Assembly: GCF_026410925.1 (NCBI RefSeq)
Contig: NZ_CP112972.1
Location: 558,001 to 622,000 of the forward strand
DNA from: Halovenus salina
GTDB lineage: Archaea > Halobacteriota > Halobacteria > Halobacteriales > Haloarculaceae
Direction: 5' to 3'
Length of the DNA: 64,000 nt
Positions 16,007 through 24,450 of this stretch are shown here, in pieces. The translations under genes and the position numbers were made by a program. Within the stretch, counting starts at the first letter, position 1. Every line of letters starts with the position of its first letter. The notes beneath the pieces are model-generated. The model saw nothing but the letters and a program-made list of their open reading frames with translations. It was not told the DNA's origin and made no database searches.

Positions 16007-17295
16007 CAGTACTGTGCTGCAAGTTCTCGAGCGCGCTCTCTGACAGCGGTTGCGTCGACAGTCATGTGTCCCTGGTCGTAGACGACAGCTCCATCGACCA
16101 TCGTGAGCTCGACATCGTCGCCGTGAGCCGCGAAGACAAGATGGGAAAGCGGGTCGTGAACCGGTGTGGCCCGTGAGGAATCCGTCGAAATCCCAATCAC
16201 ATCGGCTTTCCAGCCGGCTTCGAGCTTCCCGACCCTGTCGAATCCAGCAGCTTGCGCGCCGTTCGTGGTGGCCATCTCGAAGACGCTGTCTGCGGGGAGG
16301 GCGGTCGGCTCCAGGCTGTCGGCTTTCGCCAAGAGACTCGCCTGTCGCATTTCCGAGAACGCGTCGAGTGTGTTGTTACAGGGCGGCCCGTCGTTTCCCA
16401 GCGCAACGGTGATGTCGCAGTCTCTGTAGTCCTCGATGGGTGCGACGCCGCTGGCGAGTTTCATGTTCGCCGACGGGCAGTGGACGACGTTCGTGTTGGT
16501 CTCAGCGAGTATCTCACGCTCGTGGTCGTTCGTCCAGACACAGTGAGCGAGCACTACGTCCGGCCCCGTCAGCCCGACCTCGTGGAGCCACTCGATGTTG
16601 TCCCGACCAGTCTCCTCGCGGACTCGCTCGCACTCGCGTTTGTTCTCGCTCGCGTGCGTGTGTAGGCGGACGCCCCCGTGCTGGTCAGCGAGGTCACGTG
16701 CTCCGCGGAGGCAGTCCTCGGTGCAGGTGACGGCGAATCTAGGCGTGACGGCGTACCTGATACGATCGTCGAAGGCACCGTGGTACTCCTCGATAAGACG
16801 CTTTGACTCCTGTAAGCCCGCCTCGGTCGCTTCGAGCAACCCCTCGGGTGAGTCCTTGTCCATGAGCACCTTCCCGAGGACGCCGCGGATTCCGACCGCG
16901 CCGGCCGCTTCGAAGGCCTGCTCCGCGTGGTTGACCGTGAGGTGGTCGATGACGGTCGTGGTGCCGCTCTCGACACACTCCAGATAGCCAAGCGTCGCGG
17001 CGACCTCCATCGCCTCGGCGTCCATCTCGGCCTCCATGGGGAGAACATGGTCGAACAGCCAGTCGAGCAGCTCCTCGTCGTCAGCGATACCTCGGCCGAG
17101 GCTCTGGACGCTGTGGATGTGTGCGCCCACCAGCCCAGGGGCGACGATATCAAACGAGCGACGCTCGTGGTCCGGATACCGCTCGACAGTCTCCTGGCGC
17201 GTTCCGACGAAGACAATCTCGTCGTCGACAGTAACGACAGCACCATCCTCGATAACCGTCGTAGAGTCCGCAACAACTGTTCCAGAGAGTAACAT
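16006..17295 (-). CDS. Amidohydrolase, 5'-deoxyadenosine/MTA/SAH deaminase-like
   Basis: 429 residues, soluble TIM-barrel metal-dependent deaminase. The metal motif is GAHIHSVQSLGRG near residue 60. Further metal and substrate residues lie in LHTHASENKREC, LAHCVW and VALGNDGPPCNNT. This set is typical of the MTA/SAH/5'-deoxyadenosine deaminase branch (COG0402). The longer open frame upstream overlaps the spacer; the ATG at 17295 begins the expected MLLSGTVV start. It lies 37 bases after the Nudix/eIF2B-like gene and is the last gene of an idsA-led operon. It likely recycles adenosine-type by-products of SAM enzymes. Confidence 0.85.
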   Translation of the reverse strand: MLLSGTVVADSTTVIEDGAVVTVDDEIVFVGTRQETVERYPDHERRSFDIVAPGLVGAHIHSVQSLGRGIADDEELLDWLFDHVLPMEAEMDAEAMEVAATLGYLECVESGTTTVIDHLTVNHAEQAFEAAGAVGIRGVLGKVLMDKDSPEGLLEATEAGLQESKRLIEEYHGAFDDRIRYAVTPRFAVTCTEDCLRGARDLADQHGGVRLHTHASENKRECERVREETGRDNIEWLHEVGLTGPDVVLAHCVWTNDHEREILAETNTNVVHCPSANMKLASGVAPIEDYRDCDITVALGNDGPPCNNTLDAFSEMRQASLLAKADSLEPTALPADSVFEMATTNGAQAAGFDRVGKLEAGWKADVIGISTDSSRATPVHDPLSHLVFAAHGDDVELTMVDGAVVYDQGHMTVDATAVRERARELAAQY

Positions 17296-17332
17296 CGGTC
17301 GAACTACGACGGGAAAAAGGTAGTAGTTGGGG

Positions 17333-18541
17333 TTACTCCTCCAGCAGGGACCGGACCCGCATGGCCTCCTCGGCGAATTCGCGAATCTGCTCGCGGTCGA
17401 GCACGCCACGCTCTGTCAGGAGAACGTCGTAACAGTCCGCCCCCACGACCTCGAAGGTCGGGTCGTGACAAGTCACTGCCGCCGAGATTCCCGAGAACCG
17501 ACCGTTTCGTCGTTCTGGGTCGAAGGAGTCATCGGGGGCGATTTTATCACTCGCCGTGACGACAACGACCTCGACGCTGTGATGGGCTGCTCCCAGTGTC
17601 GCCCCAAGTGTGCCGACCTTGTTGACGACCCGCCCGTCGGGGAGGACGGCGTCAGCACCGACGAGCAGGATGTCGGTGTCCCACTCACCAAGCTGGTTCG
17701 GGAACGCTGCGTCACTCGTCAGCGTGGTCTCGACGCTATCGGCGAGGTCGTCGGCGACGGCAAGGCCCTCACCGCCCGGACGAGATTCGGCCACGAGGAC
17801 GGCACCCGGTTTGCCGTCGGTCAGCGCCGAGAGGACCGTCCCAGAGCGAGAGAGTGTTGCGACCCGTGTTCCAGCGACGCGCTCGGCCGCAGTTGCTGCC
17901 GCCTGCTCGTCTGCAGACAGCGCCCGGTCGATAGCGGTGTTGGAAGCGTCAGCAACCGTCTCGGCGCGTCTGTTCTTGGAATTATCAATAGTGCGACAGA
18001 CACGGTTTGCAAGCGCAGTCATCGTGGGGCGTGCAGCCACGAGCGCCGCAGCGATCTCCTCGGGCGTGTCGAAGTCGCTTTCGCCGCGAGCCAGCGCACT
18101 GGCTTCGTCTCGGAGCACTTCGAGCGCACGGACCGAGAGCGTGGCCGACCCGTGTGTCGTGTCTGCAGTCACCGTCTCCACGGTCGGCCGAACTCGGTCG
18201 TAGCCACGCCATAACACCGGGGTGTCGGATAGCTCTGCCGGCGAACTCGGTTGTCCGTCGCTCGGGAGAGCCGGACACTCAAACAGGAACGGATAGATCG
18301 TGAGCGGCCGTCGAGACTGGCTGTCCGGTGTCGCCGCACCGAGAGACGAGGGGTCGGCTACGTCAAATGGGTCGCCCCGCCTGACTCGTTCGAGCGAGTC
18401 CGGGTCCAGTCCGCGCTCTCGGATTGCACGGCTCGCCATCTCCGCCGGCGTCTCGCCCCGGGTGCCGACGGGGACGGGCGGTCGCTCCTCCCAGTAGAGC
18501 AGTTTCCCGTCGTGACGGAGATAGACAACTGCGGCCTCCAT
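17333..18541 (-). CDS. Nudix-like domain fused to eIF2B-alpha/beta/delta-like (IF-2B family) domain
   Basis: 402 residues. The N-terminal about 130 residues have a Nudix-like fold start (AAVVYLRHDGKLLYWEERP). The Nudix box is degraded: where REUxEExG should stand, it reads ASRAIRERGL, so metal binding is probably lost. The C-terminal part (about 150-400) is an IF-2B/MtnA-type domain with VATLSRSGTVLSAL, LLVGADAVLPDGRVVNKVGT and HHSVEVVVVTASDKIAP. Relatives include methylthioribose-1-phosphate and ribose-1,5-bisphosphate isomerases. A TTG start at 18568 is possible; the ATG at 18541 is preferred. Function in nucleoside or sugar-phosphate salvage is inferred from its deaminase neighbour. Confidence 0.83.
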   Translation of the reverse strand: MEAAVVYLRHDGKLLYWEERPPVPVGTRGETPAEMASRAIRERGLDPDSLERVRRGDPFDVADPSSLGAATPDSQSRRPLTIYPFLFECPALPSDGQPSSPAELSDTPVLWRGYDRVRPTVETVTADTTHGSATLSVRALEVLRDEASALARGESDFDTPEEIAAALVAARPTMTALANRVCRTIDNSKNRRAETVADASNTAIDRALSADEQAAATAAERVAGTRVATLSRSGTVLSALTDGKPGAVLVAESRPGGEGLAVADDLADSVETTLTSDAAFPNQLGEWDTDILLVGADAVLPDGRVVNKVGTLGATLGAAHHSVEVVVVTASDKIAPDDSFDPERRNGRFSGISAAVTCHDPTFEVVGADCYDVLLTERGVLDREQIREFAEEAMRVRSLLEE

Positions 18542-18573
18542 ACCAGACAGCAGGTCCCGGAGTCTCAAGAAGC

Positions 18574-19416
18574 CTATCGCTGGCGTTCGACGACGAAGAA
18601 GGCGAGGCTCTGAAGATACTCGACGGTCTCCTGGTCGTCGACACGTGCGGCTTCCAGGGCATTGAGTGCCTGCTCGGCCTCCTTGCGCGCTCGTTCGTTC
18701 GCCTCCTCGGGTGAGAGGCCAGTCACTTCGACAATCGAGGGACGCTCCTTGAGAGAGTCGTGCTGGGTTGGCTTACCGAGCGTCTCCGCGTCGGCGGTCG
18801 CATCGAGAACGTCGTCCCGAATCTGGAATGCGACGCCGACGCGCTCGGCGTACTGGCCGAAGGCTTCGACGGTGTAGGGGTCAGCGTTGGCTGCAATCGC
18901 GCCGAGCTCCGCCGACGCCCGAAACAGGGCACCAGTCTTCCGGCGGGCCAGTTGCATGTACGCGGCCTCGGCGTCTGGCTTGTCCGCGAGTTCAGTCGCC
19001 TCACCTTCGCCGAGTTCGGCCATCGCCTCCGTGACCGCCTGCATGGCCTCGGGCTCTCTGGTGAACAGTGCGAGCGCTTCGCCGATGAGTCCGTTCGATG
19101 CGATGATAGCACCCGGGTGACCGTAGGCTGCCCACGCCGAATCGGTTCCTCTGCGGAGCTCTGATTCGTCGATGATATCGTCGATAACGAGGGAAGCGCC
19201 GTGGACGAGTTCGATGCCGGCCGCAAAATCCATCGCCAGCTCGACGTCGCCATCAAGTACCTCACAGACGAGAAGCGTCACGTTCGGCCTGACGCGCTTC
19301 CCACCCGAGAAGACGACGTGTTCGACCTGGTCTCGGAGTTCGGGTGGCTCCACCGCCGAGAGGACCGACTCAAGACGCGCTTCGATGCGGTCCTGGTGGC
19401 GGGTCAGATTCTCCAT
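18574..19416 (-). CDS. Polyprenyl (geranylgeranyl-type) diphosphate synthase
   Basis: 280 residues. It condenses IPP with allylic diphosphates to make the isoprenoid precursor of archaeal lipids or carotenoids. The first Asp-rich motif is DDIIDESELRRG (D79, D80, D83) and the second is FQIRDDVLD. FSGGKRVRPN supplies the diphosphate-binding GGKRxRP. It is the first gene of the operon idsA, Nudix/eIF2B-like, deaminase. Chain length cannot be fixed without modelling the residues before the first motif. Its partner downstream is not an isoprenoid enzyme, which makes the operon unusual. Confidence 0.9.
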   Translation of the reverse strand: MENLTRHQDRIEARLESVLSAVEPPELRDQVEHVVFSGGKRVRPNVTLLVCEVLDGDVELAMDFAAGIELVHGASLVIDDIIDESELRRGTDSAWAAYGHPGAIIASNGLIGEALALFTREPEAMQAVTEAMAELGEGEATELADKPDAEAAYMQLARRKTGALFRASAELGAIAANADPYTVEAFGQYAERVGVAFQIRDDVLDATADAETLGKPTQHDSLKERPSIVEVTGLSPEEANERARKEAEQALNALEAARVDDQETVEYLQSLAFFVVERQR

Positions 19417-19514
19417 TACAGCCCCGTTAGGAGTACGTCCACAAGTACGTGACGAAGCGGCTGGTCCAGTCGGCGGTTTTTTACGGCTGTAGCGTGTATA
19501 TATCGAAGACCTCT

Positions 19515-19862
19515 ATGTATGGAAACTCCCCGATTGGCGACGAGTCGACGCCACCAGAGCTGACGCCGGAGCAGCGCCGGAATCTGCGTGAGGGGCTCTC
19601 GCGTGTCGCCTCGCGAACGCGCGAGCTGTTGCCCGGCGAGTTCGTCGTCGGTTCCGAGATTGTCTCCAGTACGAGTGGGCCGCGGGCGACCGTCGCCGTC
19701 CAGCCCCCCGTCGGTCACGTCGTAAGTGCGGACTACTCTCCGGAAGGAGATGTCGACATCTCTCCCGAGGAGCGCGACGACATCGCGACCGGGCTCGCAG
19801 CCAGTGCGGCACTCCAGGTCAAAGACGCGATGAGTGACGACGACGAGCCAACCGCGAAGTAG
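19515..19862 (+). CDS. Conserved haloarchaeal protein (115 aa; possibly DUF5811)
   Basis: The frame extends upstream to 19449, but the ATG at 19515 opens the acidic, soluble sequence MYGNSPIGDES. It continues with a helix (TPEQRRNLREGLSRVASRTR), then beta-like segments (FVVGSEIVSST, RATVAVQPPVGHVVSADYS) and a helical end (DDIATGLAASAALQVKDAM). It looks like a small conserved haloarchaeal family that I recall as DUF5811, with limited certainty. It is divergent from idsA and 46 bases upstream of the ABC operon. Confidence 0.72.
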   Translation: MYGNSPIGDESTPPELTPEQRRNLREGLSRVASRTRELLPGEFVVGSEIVSSTSGPRATVAVQPPVGHVVSADYSPEGDVDISPEERDDIATGLAASAALQVKDAMSDDDEPTAK

Positions 19863-19907
19863 CGTGAGGGGGAAGGTATACGGTTTTTCGTTCGTTACCT
19901 CCGAGCG

Positions 19908-20789
19908 ATGATAGCAGCACAGGACCTGCGCAAAGAGTACGGTGACTTTGTCGCCGTCGAGGGAAGCACATTCTCCGTCGACGAGGGTGAGGTCTTCGGC
20001 ATCGTCGGGCCGAACGGTGCCGGCAAGACCACGACGCTGAAAATGCTTGCGGGACTGCTCGACCCGACGGCCGGGACGGCGCAGGTCGCTGGCTACGACA
20101 CGAGCGAGACCGAGATGCGCAACCATCTGGGCTTTCTCCCCGAAGAGTCGCCGCTGTACGAGGAGATGACCGCAACATCGTATCTGCGGTTTTTTGCTGA
20201 CCTCTACGATGTGCCGACAGACGTTGCAGACAAGCGGATAACGGAGACACTCGATAAACTCGACCTGGAACACCGCAACCGCCAACTCGGGGATATGTCG
20301 AAAGGGATGAAGCGGAAGGTCGCAATCACGCGCTCGCTGGTCAACGACCCGGACGTGTTGATATACGACGAGCCCGCAAGTGGCCTTGACCCGCTGACGA
20401 CGAACTACATCATCCAGTTCACCGAAGAGCTGGCAGCAGAGGGCAAGACAATCGTCTTCAGCGCGCACAACCTCTTTCACGTCGAATCTATCTGTGACCG
20501 GGTGGCGATTATGAACGACGGCGAAATCGTCGCCAGGGGCGACCTCGACGAACTGCAGGAGGCCCACGGCGAGACCACCTATCACGTCTACACGACCGTC
20601 GAGGTCTCCGACAGCGTCCGAGAGAACGGCAGACACCGACGGACTGTCGAGTCGATGTCCGCAGTCGAAGAGACGCGGACGCTCGCCCAGCAGGCAGACG
20701 GCGAGGTCGTCGACATCCGGACGGAGGAGTCGAGTCTCGAAGAGGTGTTCCTGAACGTCGCACAGCCGGGCTCGCGGTCGGAGGGCTGA
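19908..20789 (+). CDS. ABC transporter ATP-binding protein (ABC-2 exporter type)
   Basis: 293 residues. Walker A is GPNGAGKTT, the Q-loop FLPEESPLYEEMTA, the signature a degenerate LGDMSKGMKRKVAI, Walker B VLIYDEPASGLDP and the H-loop FSAHNLFHVE. The C-terminal about 80 residues are an accessory domain. It resembles NatA/CcmA-like exporters. It is the first gene of a three-gene operon with two ABC-2 permeases; the next gene starts two bases after its stop. Confidence 0.93.
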   Translation: MIAAQDLRKEYGDFVAVEGSTFSVDEGEVFGIVGPNGAGKTTTLKMLAGLLDPTAGTAQVAGYDTSETEMRNHLGFLPEESPLYEEMTATSYLRFFADLYDVPTDVADKRITETLDKLDLEHRNRQLGDMSKGMKRKVAITRSLVNDPDVLIYDEPASGLDPLTTNYIIQFTEELAAEGKTIVFSAHNLFHVESICDRVAIMNDGEIVARGDLDELQEAHGETTYHVYTTVEVSDSVRENGRHRRTVESMSAVEETRTLAQQADGEVVDIRTEESSLEEVFLNVAQPGSRSEG

Positions 20790-20791
20790 GC

Positions 20792-22744
20792 GTGCGGCCG
20801 CGAAAACTCCTCCGTATCGCCCGGTGGGAAGTGACGAAAAACGCCGGCGGCATCGACCGCCGGACAATCGTCATCGCACTGGTCGCGCTGGCGCTGTTCG
20901 GACTCGCCGTCCCGTTCATCATAAGCGGCGATACCGGCCTTGATGACGGACTCTATCGCGTCTCTGTCGACAGCGAGAGTCCCTACTACGATGTGGTCGA
21001 ATTCGACGACGCGTTCGTCATTAAAGAGGGAGGTGAGGCCGCTGTCAACCAAAGCGAGGCGGAGCTGTATATCGGTGACGGCGAGATTGTCTACGCTGAA
21101 TCACGGAAGGGAGTGGCCGCCTACGGCCAACTCCAGAGCGCGGTCAACCGTTACAACAACAGACAGCTACGACAGGAACTGAACCAGACCGCCGCGTTCC
21201 CGGTCTCGGTCGTTCTTGAGTACCGCCAACAGAGCGCGCTCGGTGACGCGCTCCGAATCGGTGGTGACTCTCGGGAGCCAGACGACACCACAGATAGCGA
21301 GGGAGGAACAAGCGACGGTAGCGACGACAGTGACGGCGGCGATGGCGGAGCAAACGACGGCAGCGACGGCTCGCCCGACCAGTCCGGCAGTGACGGAGGA
21401 GCAGACGGAACCACCACAGAGCGCGGTCCGACAACAGGCTCCGGCGGGTCTGGCGGGCCAATCGGCGGCTTCGGTGCCTCCTTTACCGAAGACACAGTTT
21501 CCGGCTCGCCGTCGGACATCGACCCGCCGTTCCCGTTCCAGTCGCTCGTGTTGGCCTTTCTGGTCATCGTTCCCCTGAACTTCCTCATCCAGGCCTACGG
21601 GAGCACGATTCTCTCAGAGCGGACCAACCGCCGCGGCGAGTTACTGCTGGTGTCGCCGGTCAGCCGATTCGACATCATCGGGGGGAAGACGCTGCCGTAT
21701 CTCGTGGGCGGGATGGCCGTCGAAGTCGCCATCATCGCCGCTCTCTTCGTCCTCGTCAACGGCCAGGTCGGCGGGCCGATATCGGTGCTCGCGGTGACGC
21801 CGCTCGTCTTGCTGTTTCTGGGCGCGACCTTCCTGGGAGCGATGTTCGCCCGGTCGTTCAAGGAGCTGACGTTCGTGACCGTCACCATCACGGTCACGCT
21901 GACGAGCTACGCGTTCGTGCCGGCTATCTTCACAGATGTGGGTTCGGTTGCACTTATCTCGCCGCTGACGCTCGTTGTCCGTGAACTCCAGGGTGAGGCA
22001 ATTACGGTTGCGGAGTTCGTCTTTTCGACGACGCCACCGCTTCTGTGTTCGGGAGTGTTCTTCGGGCTCGGTGCCGGGCTCTACCGCGAAGAGGACATGT
22101 TCGACCAGCGCTCACTGCGTGGACGCGTCCTCGACGCGCTTGTCGGACCGATTCCCCTCCGGGGGAAATCGGGTGGCGTTACGGCCCGTCTGGATAGGGT
22201 GTTACCCGTCGATGTGACACCGCTTCGGCAGTACCTGGCGGTCGGCGGGCTCACGGCCGCACTCATCCCGTTCGTCTTCGTCGTCCAGTTGCTCGCTATT
22301 GCCCTGCTCTTTGCGCTCGGCGAGATTTCAATCGTCCTCATCCTCGTCGTGGTCGCGGTCGTCGAGGAACTGGCAAAGAGCCTCCACATCTATGCCGGCT
22401 ACACCCACCAGCGGTTTGCGGGCGGTCGCCGGCGAGCTGTGCTCCTGGGTGTCGCAAGCGGCGTCGGATTCTTCCTCGCAGAGAAGATTGCGCTGTTGGC
22501 ACAGCTGGTCGGGCTGCCGGAACTCGCTGTCGGTGAGGCGGGACTGCAAGGTGGTATCATCCCCGGACCGCCAGTGCTGACGGTGCTTCTATTCTTGCTT
22601 GCACCGCTTGCCCTGCACGTGGTGACTGCCAGTATCTCGGCGATCGGTGCTAGCCGGGGCAAACGGGCATACGTGGCGGGAGTCGGACTCGCGATGGTGG
22701 TCCACCTGGCCTACAACCTGACGGTGGTGGTCAGCGTTGTTTGA
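20792..22744 (+). CDS. ABC-2 type permease fused to a PrsW-like intramembrane protease domain
   Basis: 650 residues, GTG start two bases after the ATPase stop. Residues 1-430 form an ABC-2 permease: helix 1 near 25-50, a large extracytoplasmic loop with a Gly/Ser/Asp-rich linker (about 157-234), then several helices including LVLAFLVIVPLNFLI and ELLLVSPVSRFDIIGGK. Residues about 480-650 carry the PrsW/CPBP-like motif set: EELAK (E525, E526, K529), FFLAE (E564), PLALH (H609) and HLAYN (H638, N642). The protease motifs look intact. The fusion suggests that substrate cleavage and export are physically linked; that is inference. Confidence 0.85.
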   Translation: MRPRKLLRIARWEVTKNAGGIDRRTIVIALVALALFGLAVPFIISGDTGLDDGLYRVSVDSESPYYDVVEFDDAFVIKEGGEAAVNQSEAELYIGDGEIVYAESRKGVAAYGQLQSAVNRYNNRQLRQELNQTAAFPVSVVLEYRQQSALGDALRIGGDSREPDDTTDSEGGTSDGSDDSDGGDGGANDGSDGSPDQSGSDGGADGTTTERGPTTGSGGSGGPIGGFGASFTEDTVSGSPSDIDPPFPFQSLVLAFLVIVPLNFLIQAYGSTILSERTNRRGELLLVSPVSRFDIIGGKTLPYLVGGMAVEVAIIAALFVLVNGQVGGPISVLAVTPLVLLFLGATFLGAMFARSFKELTFVTVTITVTLTSYAFVPAIFTDVGSVALISPLTLVVRELQGEAITVAEFVFSTTPPLLCSGVFFGLGAGLYREEDMFDQRSLRGRVLDALVGPIPLRGKSGGVTARLDRVLPVDVTPLRQYLAVGGLTAALIPFVFVVQLLAIALLFALGEISIVLILVVVAVVEELAKSLHIYAGYTHQRFAGGRRRAVLLGVASGVGFFLAEKIALLAQLVGLPELAVGEAGLQGGIIPGPPVLTVLLFLLAPLALHVVTASISAIGASRGKRAYVAGVGLAMVVHLAYNLTVVVSVV

Positions 22745-23807
22745 CCACCCACGCTGGACGATTACGAAACGCGAACTTGGCTCACTCAGCCGCGAGAAGA
22801 CGATTGTTCTGGCCATCTGTATCCAGCTGTTTATCGCCGCCTTCTCGTCGTTTCTGGTCGTCGGGCTCACCTCGCTGTACGACCCTGGCTCCGTCGACGG
22901 TGCCGCGGACATCGAGGTCGGTATCTCGGGCGATGTCGAGGAGAACCTGCTCCGAGCCGGCCAACAAGTCGACGGCCTCAGCGTCCGTCGGGTGGCGTCG
23001 AATGACGATGCGCTCCAGTTGTTCGAGCGAGGACAGGTCGATGCCGTCATCTCGACTGCGAGCGCGCCGGCAGGCGGTGGCGGCACACAGGTACAAGTCG
23101 AGGCTGTTGTCCCGGCCGAGGACCTCCGAACGACAGTCATCGTCGTCACTGTCCGCGAACTACTCACGGAGCTAGAGCGCCTGGAACGGGTCGAGCGCGT
23201 CGACTACCTCGACCAGACTCCGGTGGAGGTTCCCGAGGATGTGGGGTCGAGTTCGTACTTCGGGTTCACCTACACCATCCTGTTGCCGCTGTTGTTGTTC
23301 CTCCCAGCCTTCATCAGCGGCTCGGTCGTTGTCGACTCGATTACCGAGGAGATAGAGCAGGGAACGCTCGAACTGCTCCGCGTGTCACCGGTGTCGCTGG
23401 TCGACATCGTCGACGGCAAGGCCGCCGGCATGGTCGCAATCGCTCCGATTCAGGCCGGGCTCTGGATGGCGCTGTTGCGGCTCAACGGGACCGGTATCGA
23501 GAACGTCGGTCTGCTGTTGGCCTTCGTGACTGCCATGACACTGATAACGGTCGTCGTCGGCACGATGCTGGGGCTGTTAACCGGACAGCGACGGCAGGCA
23601 CAGTTGTTGTACTCACTGCTTGCGGTACTGCTCTTTGGTGGGACAATCGCCCTGCCGGAACATCCCGCGAGTACGGTTGCGCTGCTCGCCGCCGACAGCG
23701 CGACGGGGACAAGTATCGCTCACGTCGCCGGATTCGCCGCGCTCGGCCTCGTTCTGTACGCCGGCGTCCGGTGGTACGCGGGCCGAGTCGACGTAGAATC
23801 CCTCTAA
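22737..23807 (+). CDS. ABC-2 type permease, second subunit
   Basis: 356 residues with a TTG start overlapping the previous gene by 8 bases, so the two are translationally coupled. An N-terminal helix (TIVLAICIQLFIAAFSSFLV) is followed by an extracytoplasmic domain of about 130 residues. Five C-terminal helices follow, with FTYTILLPLLLFLPAFISG and the ABC-2 signature EEIEQGTLELLRVSPVSLVDIVDGK. Together with the first permease it would make a heterodimeric exporter. The stop shares four bases with the convergent DUF371 gene. Substrate unknown. Confidence 0.88.
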   Translation: MFDHPRWTITKRELGSLSREKTIVLAICIQLFIAAFSSFLVVGLTSLYDPGSVDGAADIEVGISGDVEENLLRAGQQVDGLSVRRVASNDDALQLFERGQVDAVISTASAPAGGGGTQVQVEAVVPAEDLRTTVIVVTVRELLTELERLERVERVDYLDQTPVEVPEDVGSSSYFGFTYTILLPLLLFLPAFISGSVVVDSITEEIEQGTLELLRVSPVSLVDIVDGKAAGMVAIAPIQAGLWMALLRLNGTGIENVGLLLAFVTAMTLITVVVGTMLGLLTGQRRQAQLLYSLLAVLLFGGTIALPEHPASTVALLAADSATGTSIAHVAGFAALGLVLYAGVRWYAGRVDVESL

Positions 23808-24229
23808 TCGACCCGCAGTGTCGTCGTCAGCGAGGCTCCGTCGGCCAGCGCCGCGACGAGGTCACGGTCGATGTCCGCGGCCGCTTTGTCTGCCTCGACT
23901 GCGACCGTTCGGTCGTCGACGTAGTCGCTCGTGCGGACGACGATGCTTCGGTCGTTCTCGAATGTCAACGCTGGGTGACCGCTTGCCTCGATACTGTCCG
24001 AATGCTGGCCCGTTTCGAGCGTTATCGTAATCGATGCATCTTCGCGCTGGCAGGCGTCGACGAACCCCTCGTCGAACGACGACGGGACGACATCTGCTTC
24101 GATACCGAGGATACAGTCTCCTGCGGGGGTGAGATAGTCGTCACTCGTCACCTCGAACGTGCTCTCGTGGGCCGCCGACACGTTGTCGTGGCCGGTCGCT
24201 TCGACGACCACTGTCCGGTCTTCTATCAT
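23804..24229 (-). CDS. DUF371 family protein
   Basis: 141 residues. The sequence HESTFEVTSDDYLTPAGDCI and GIEADVVPSSFDEGFVDACQ match the archaeal DUF371 (COG2090) family, whose biochemical role is not known. The fold appears mixed alpha/beta without membrane segments. The ATG at 24229 is preferred over one nine codons upstream because a TATA-like ATTATTG lies about 27 bases before it. It is convergent with the ABC operon. Confidence 0.85.
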   Translation of the reverse strand: MIEDRTVVVEATGHDNVSAAHESTFEVTSDDYLTPAGDCILGIEADVVPSSFDEGFVDACQREDASITITLETGQHSDSIEASGHPALTFENDRSIVVRTSDYVDDRTVAVEADKAAADIDRDLVAALADGASLTTTLRVD

Positions 24230-24281
24230 GACGGAGGCTGTGGCCGAGAGCGTCAATAATGGGTCGATTCGAGACCGTCCC

Positions 24282-24368
24282 TCAGATGAGGGATCCGACG
24301 CCGATAGCGATGGTCGAGCCGACCATCAAGACGACGAAGAAGATGGCAATCCACTGTTCGGTGTCCAT
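24282..24368 (-). CDS. 28-aa single-helix membrane micro-protein
   Basis: An ATG frame encodes MDTEQW followed by one hydrophobic helix (IAIFFVVLMVGSTIAIGVG) and a short end. Similar tiny membrane proteins beginning MDTEQW are familiar conserved hypotheticals in Halobacteria. A TATA-like GTCTAACTTT (minus strand) lies about 27 bases before the start. The role is unknown; it may be a subunit or regulator of a membrane complex. Confidence 0.65.
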   Translation of the reverse strand: MDTEQWIAIFFVVLMVGSTIAIGVGSLI

Positions 24369-24450
24369 ACACGGAGGGAGTCTGTGCCGAAAGTTAGACC
24401 TTTCGCTAGCGGGCGACACACTCAACAGCCGGCAGACCAAACCACCAATT

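Noticed and set aside
19416-20867. 483-codon minus-strand frame
   Set aside because: Antisense to the ABC ATPase with intact Walker motifs; composition is of shadow type (Arg/Val/Leu-rich without domain motifs).
21240-21480. Tandem repeat locus in the Gly/Ser/Asp stretch
   Set aside because: The DNA is low-complexity coding for a disordered linker of the permease; no precise repeat unit.
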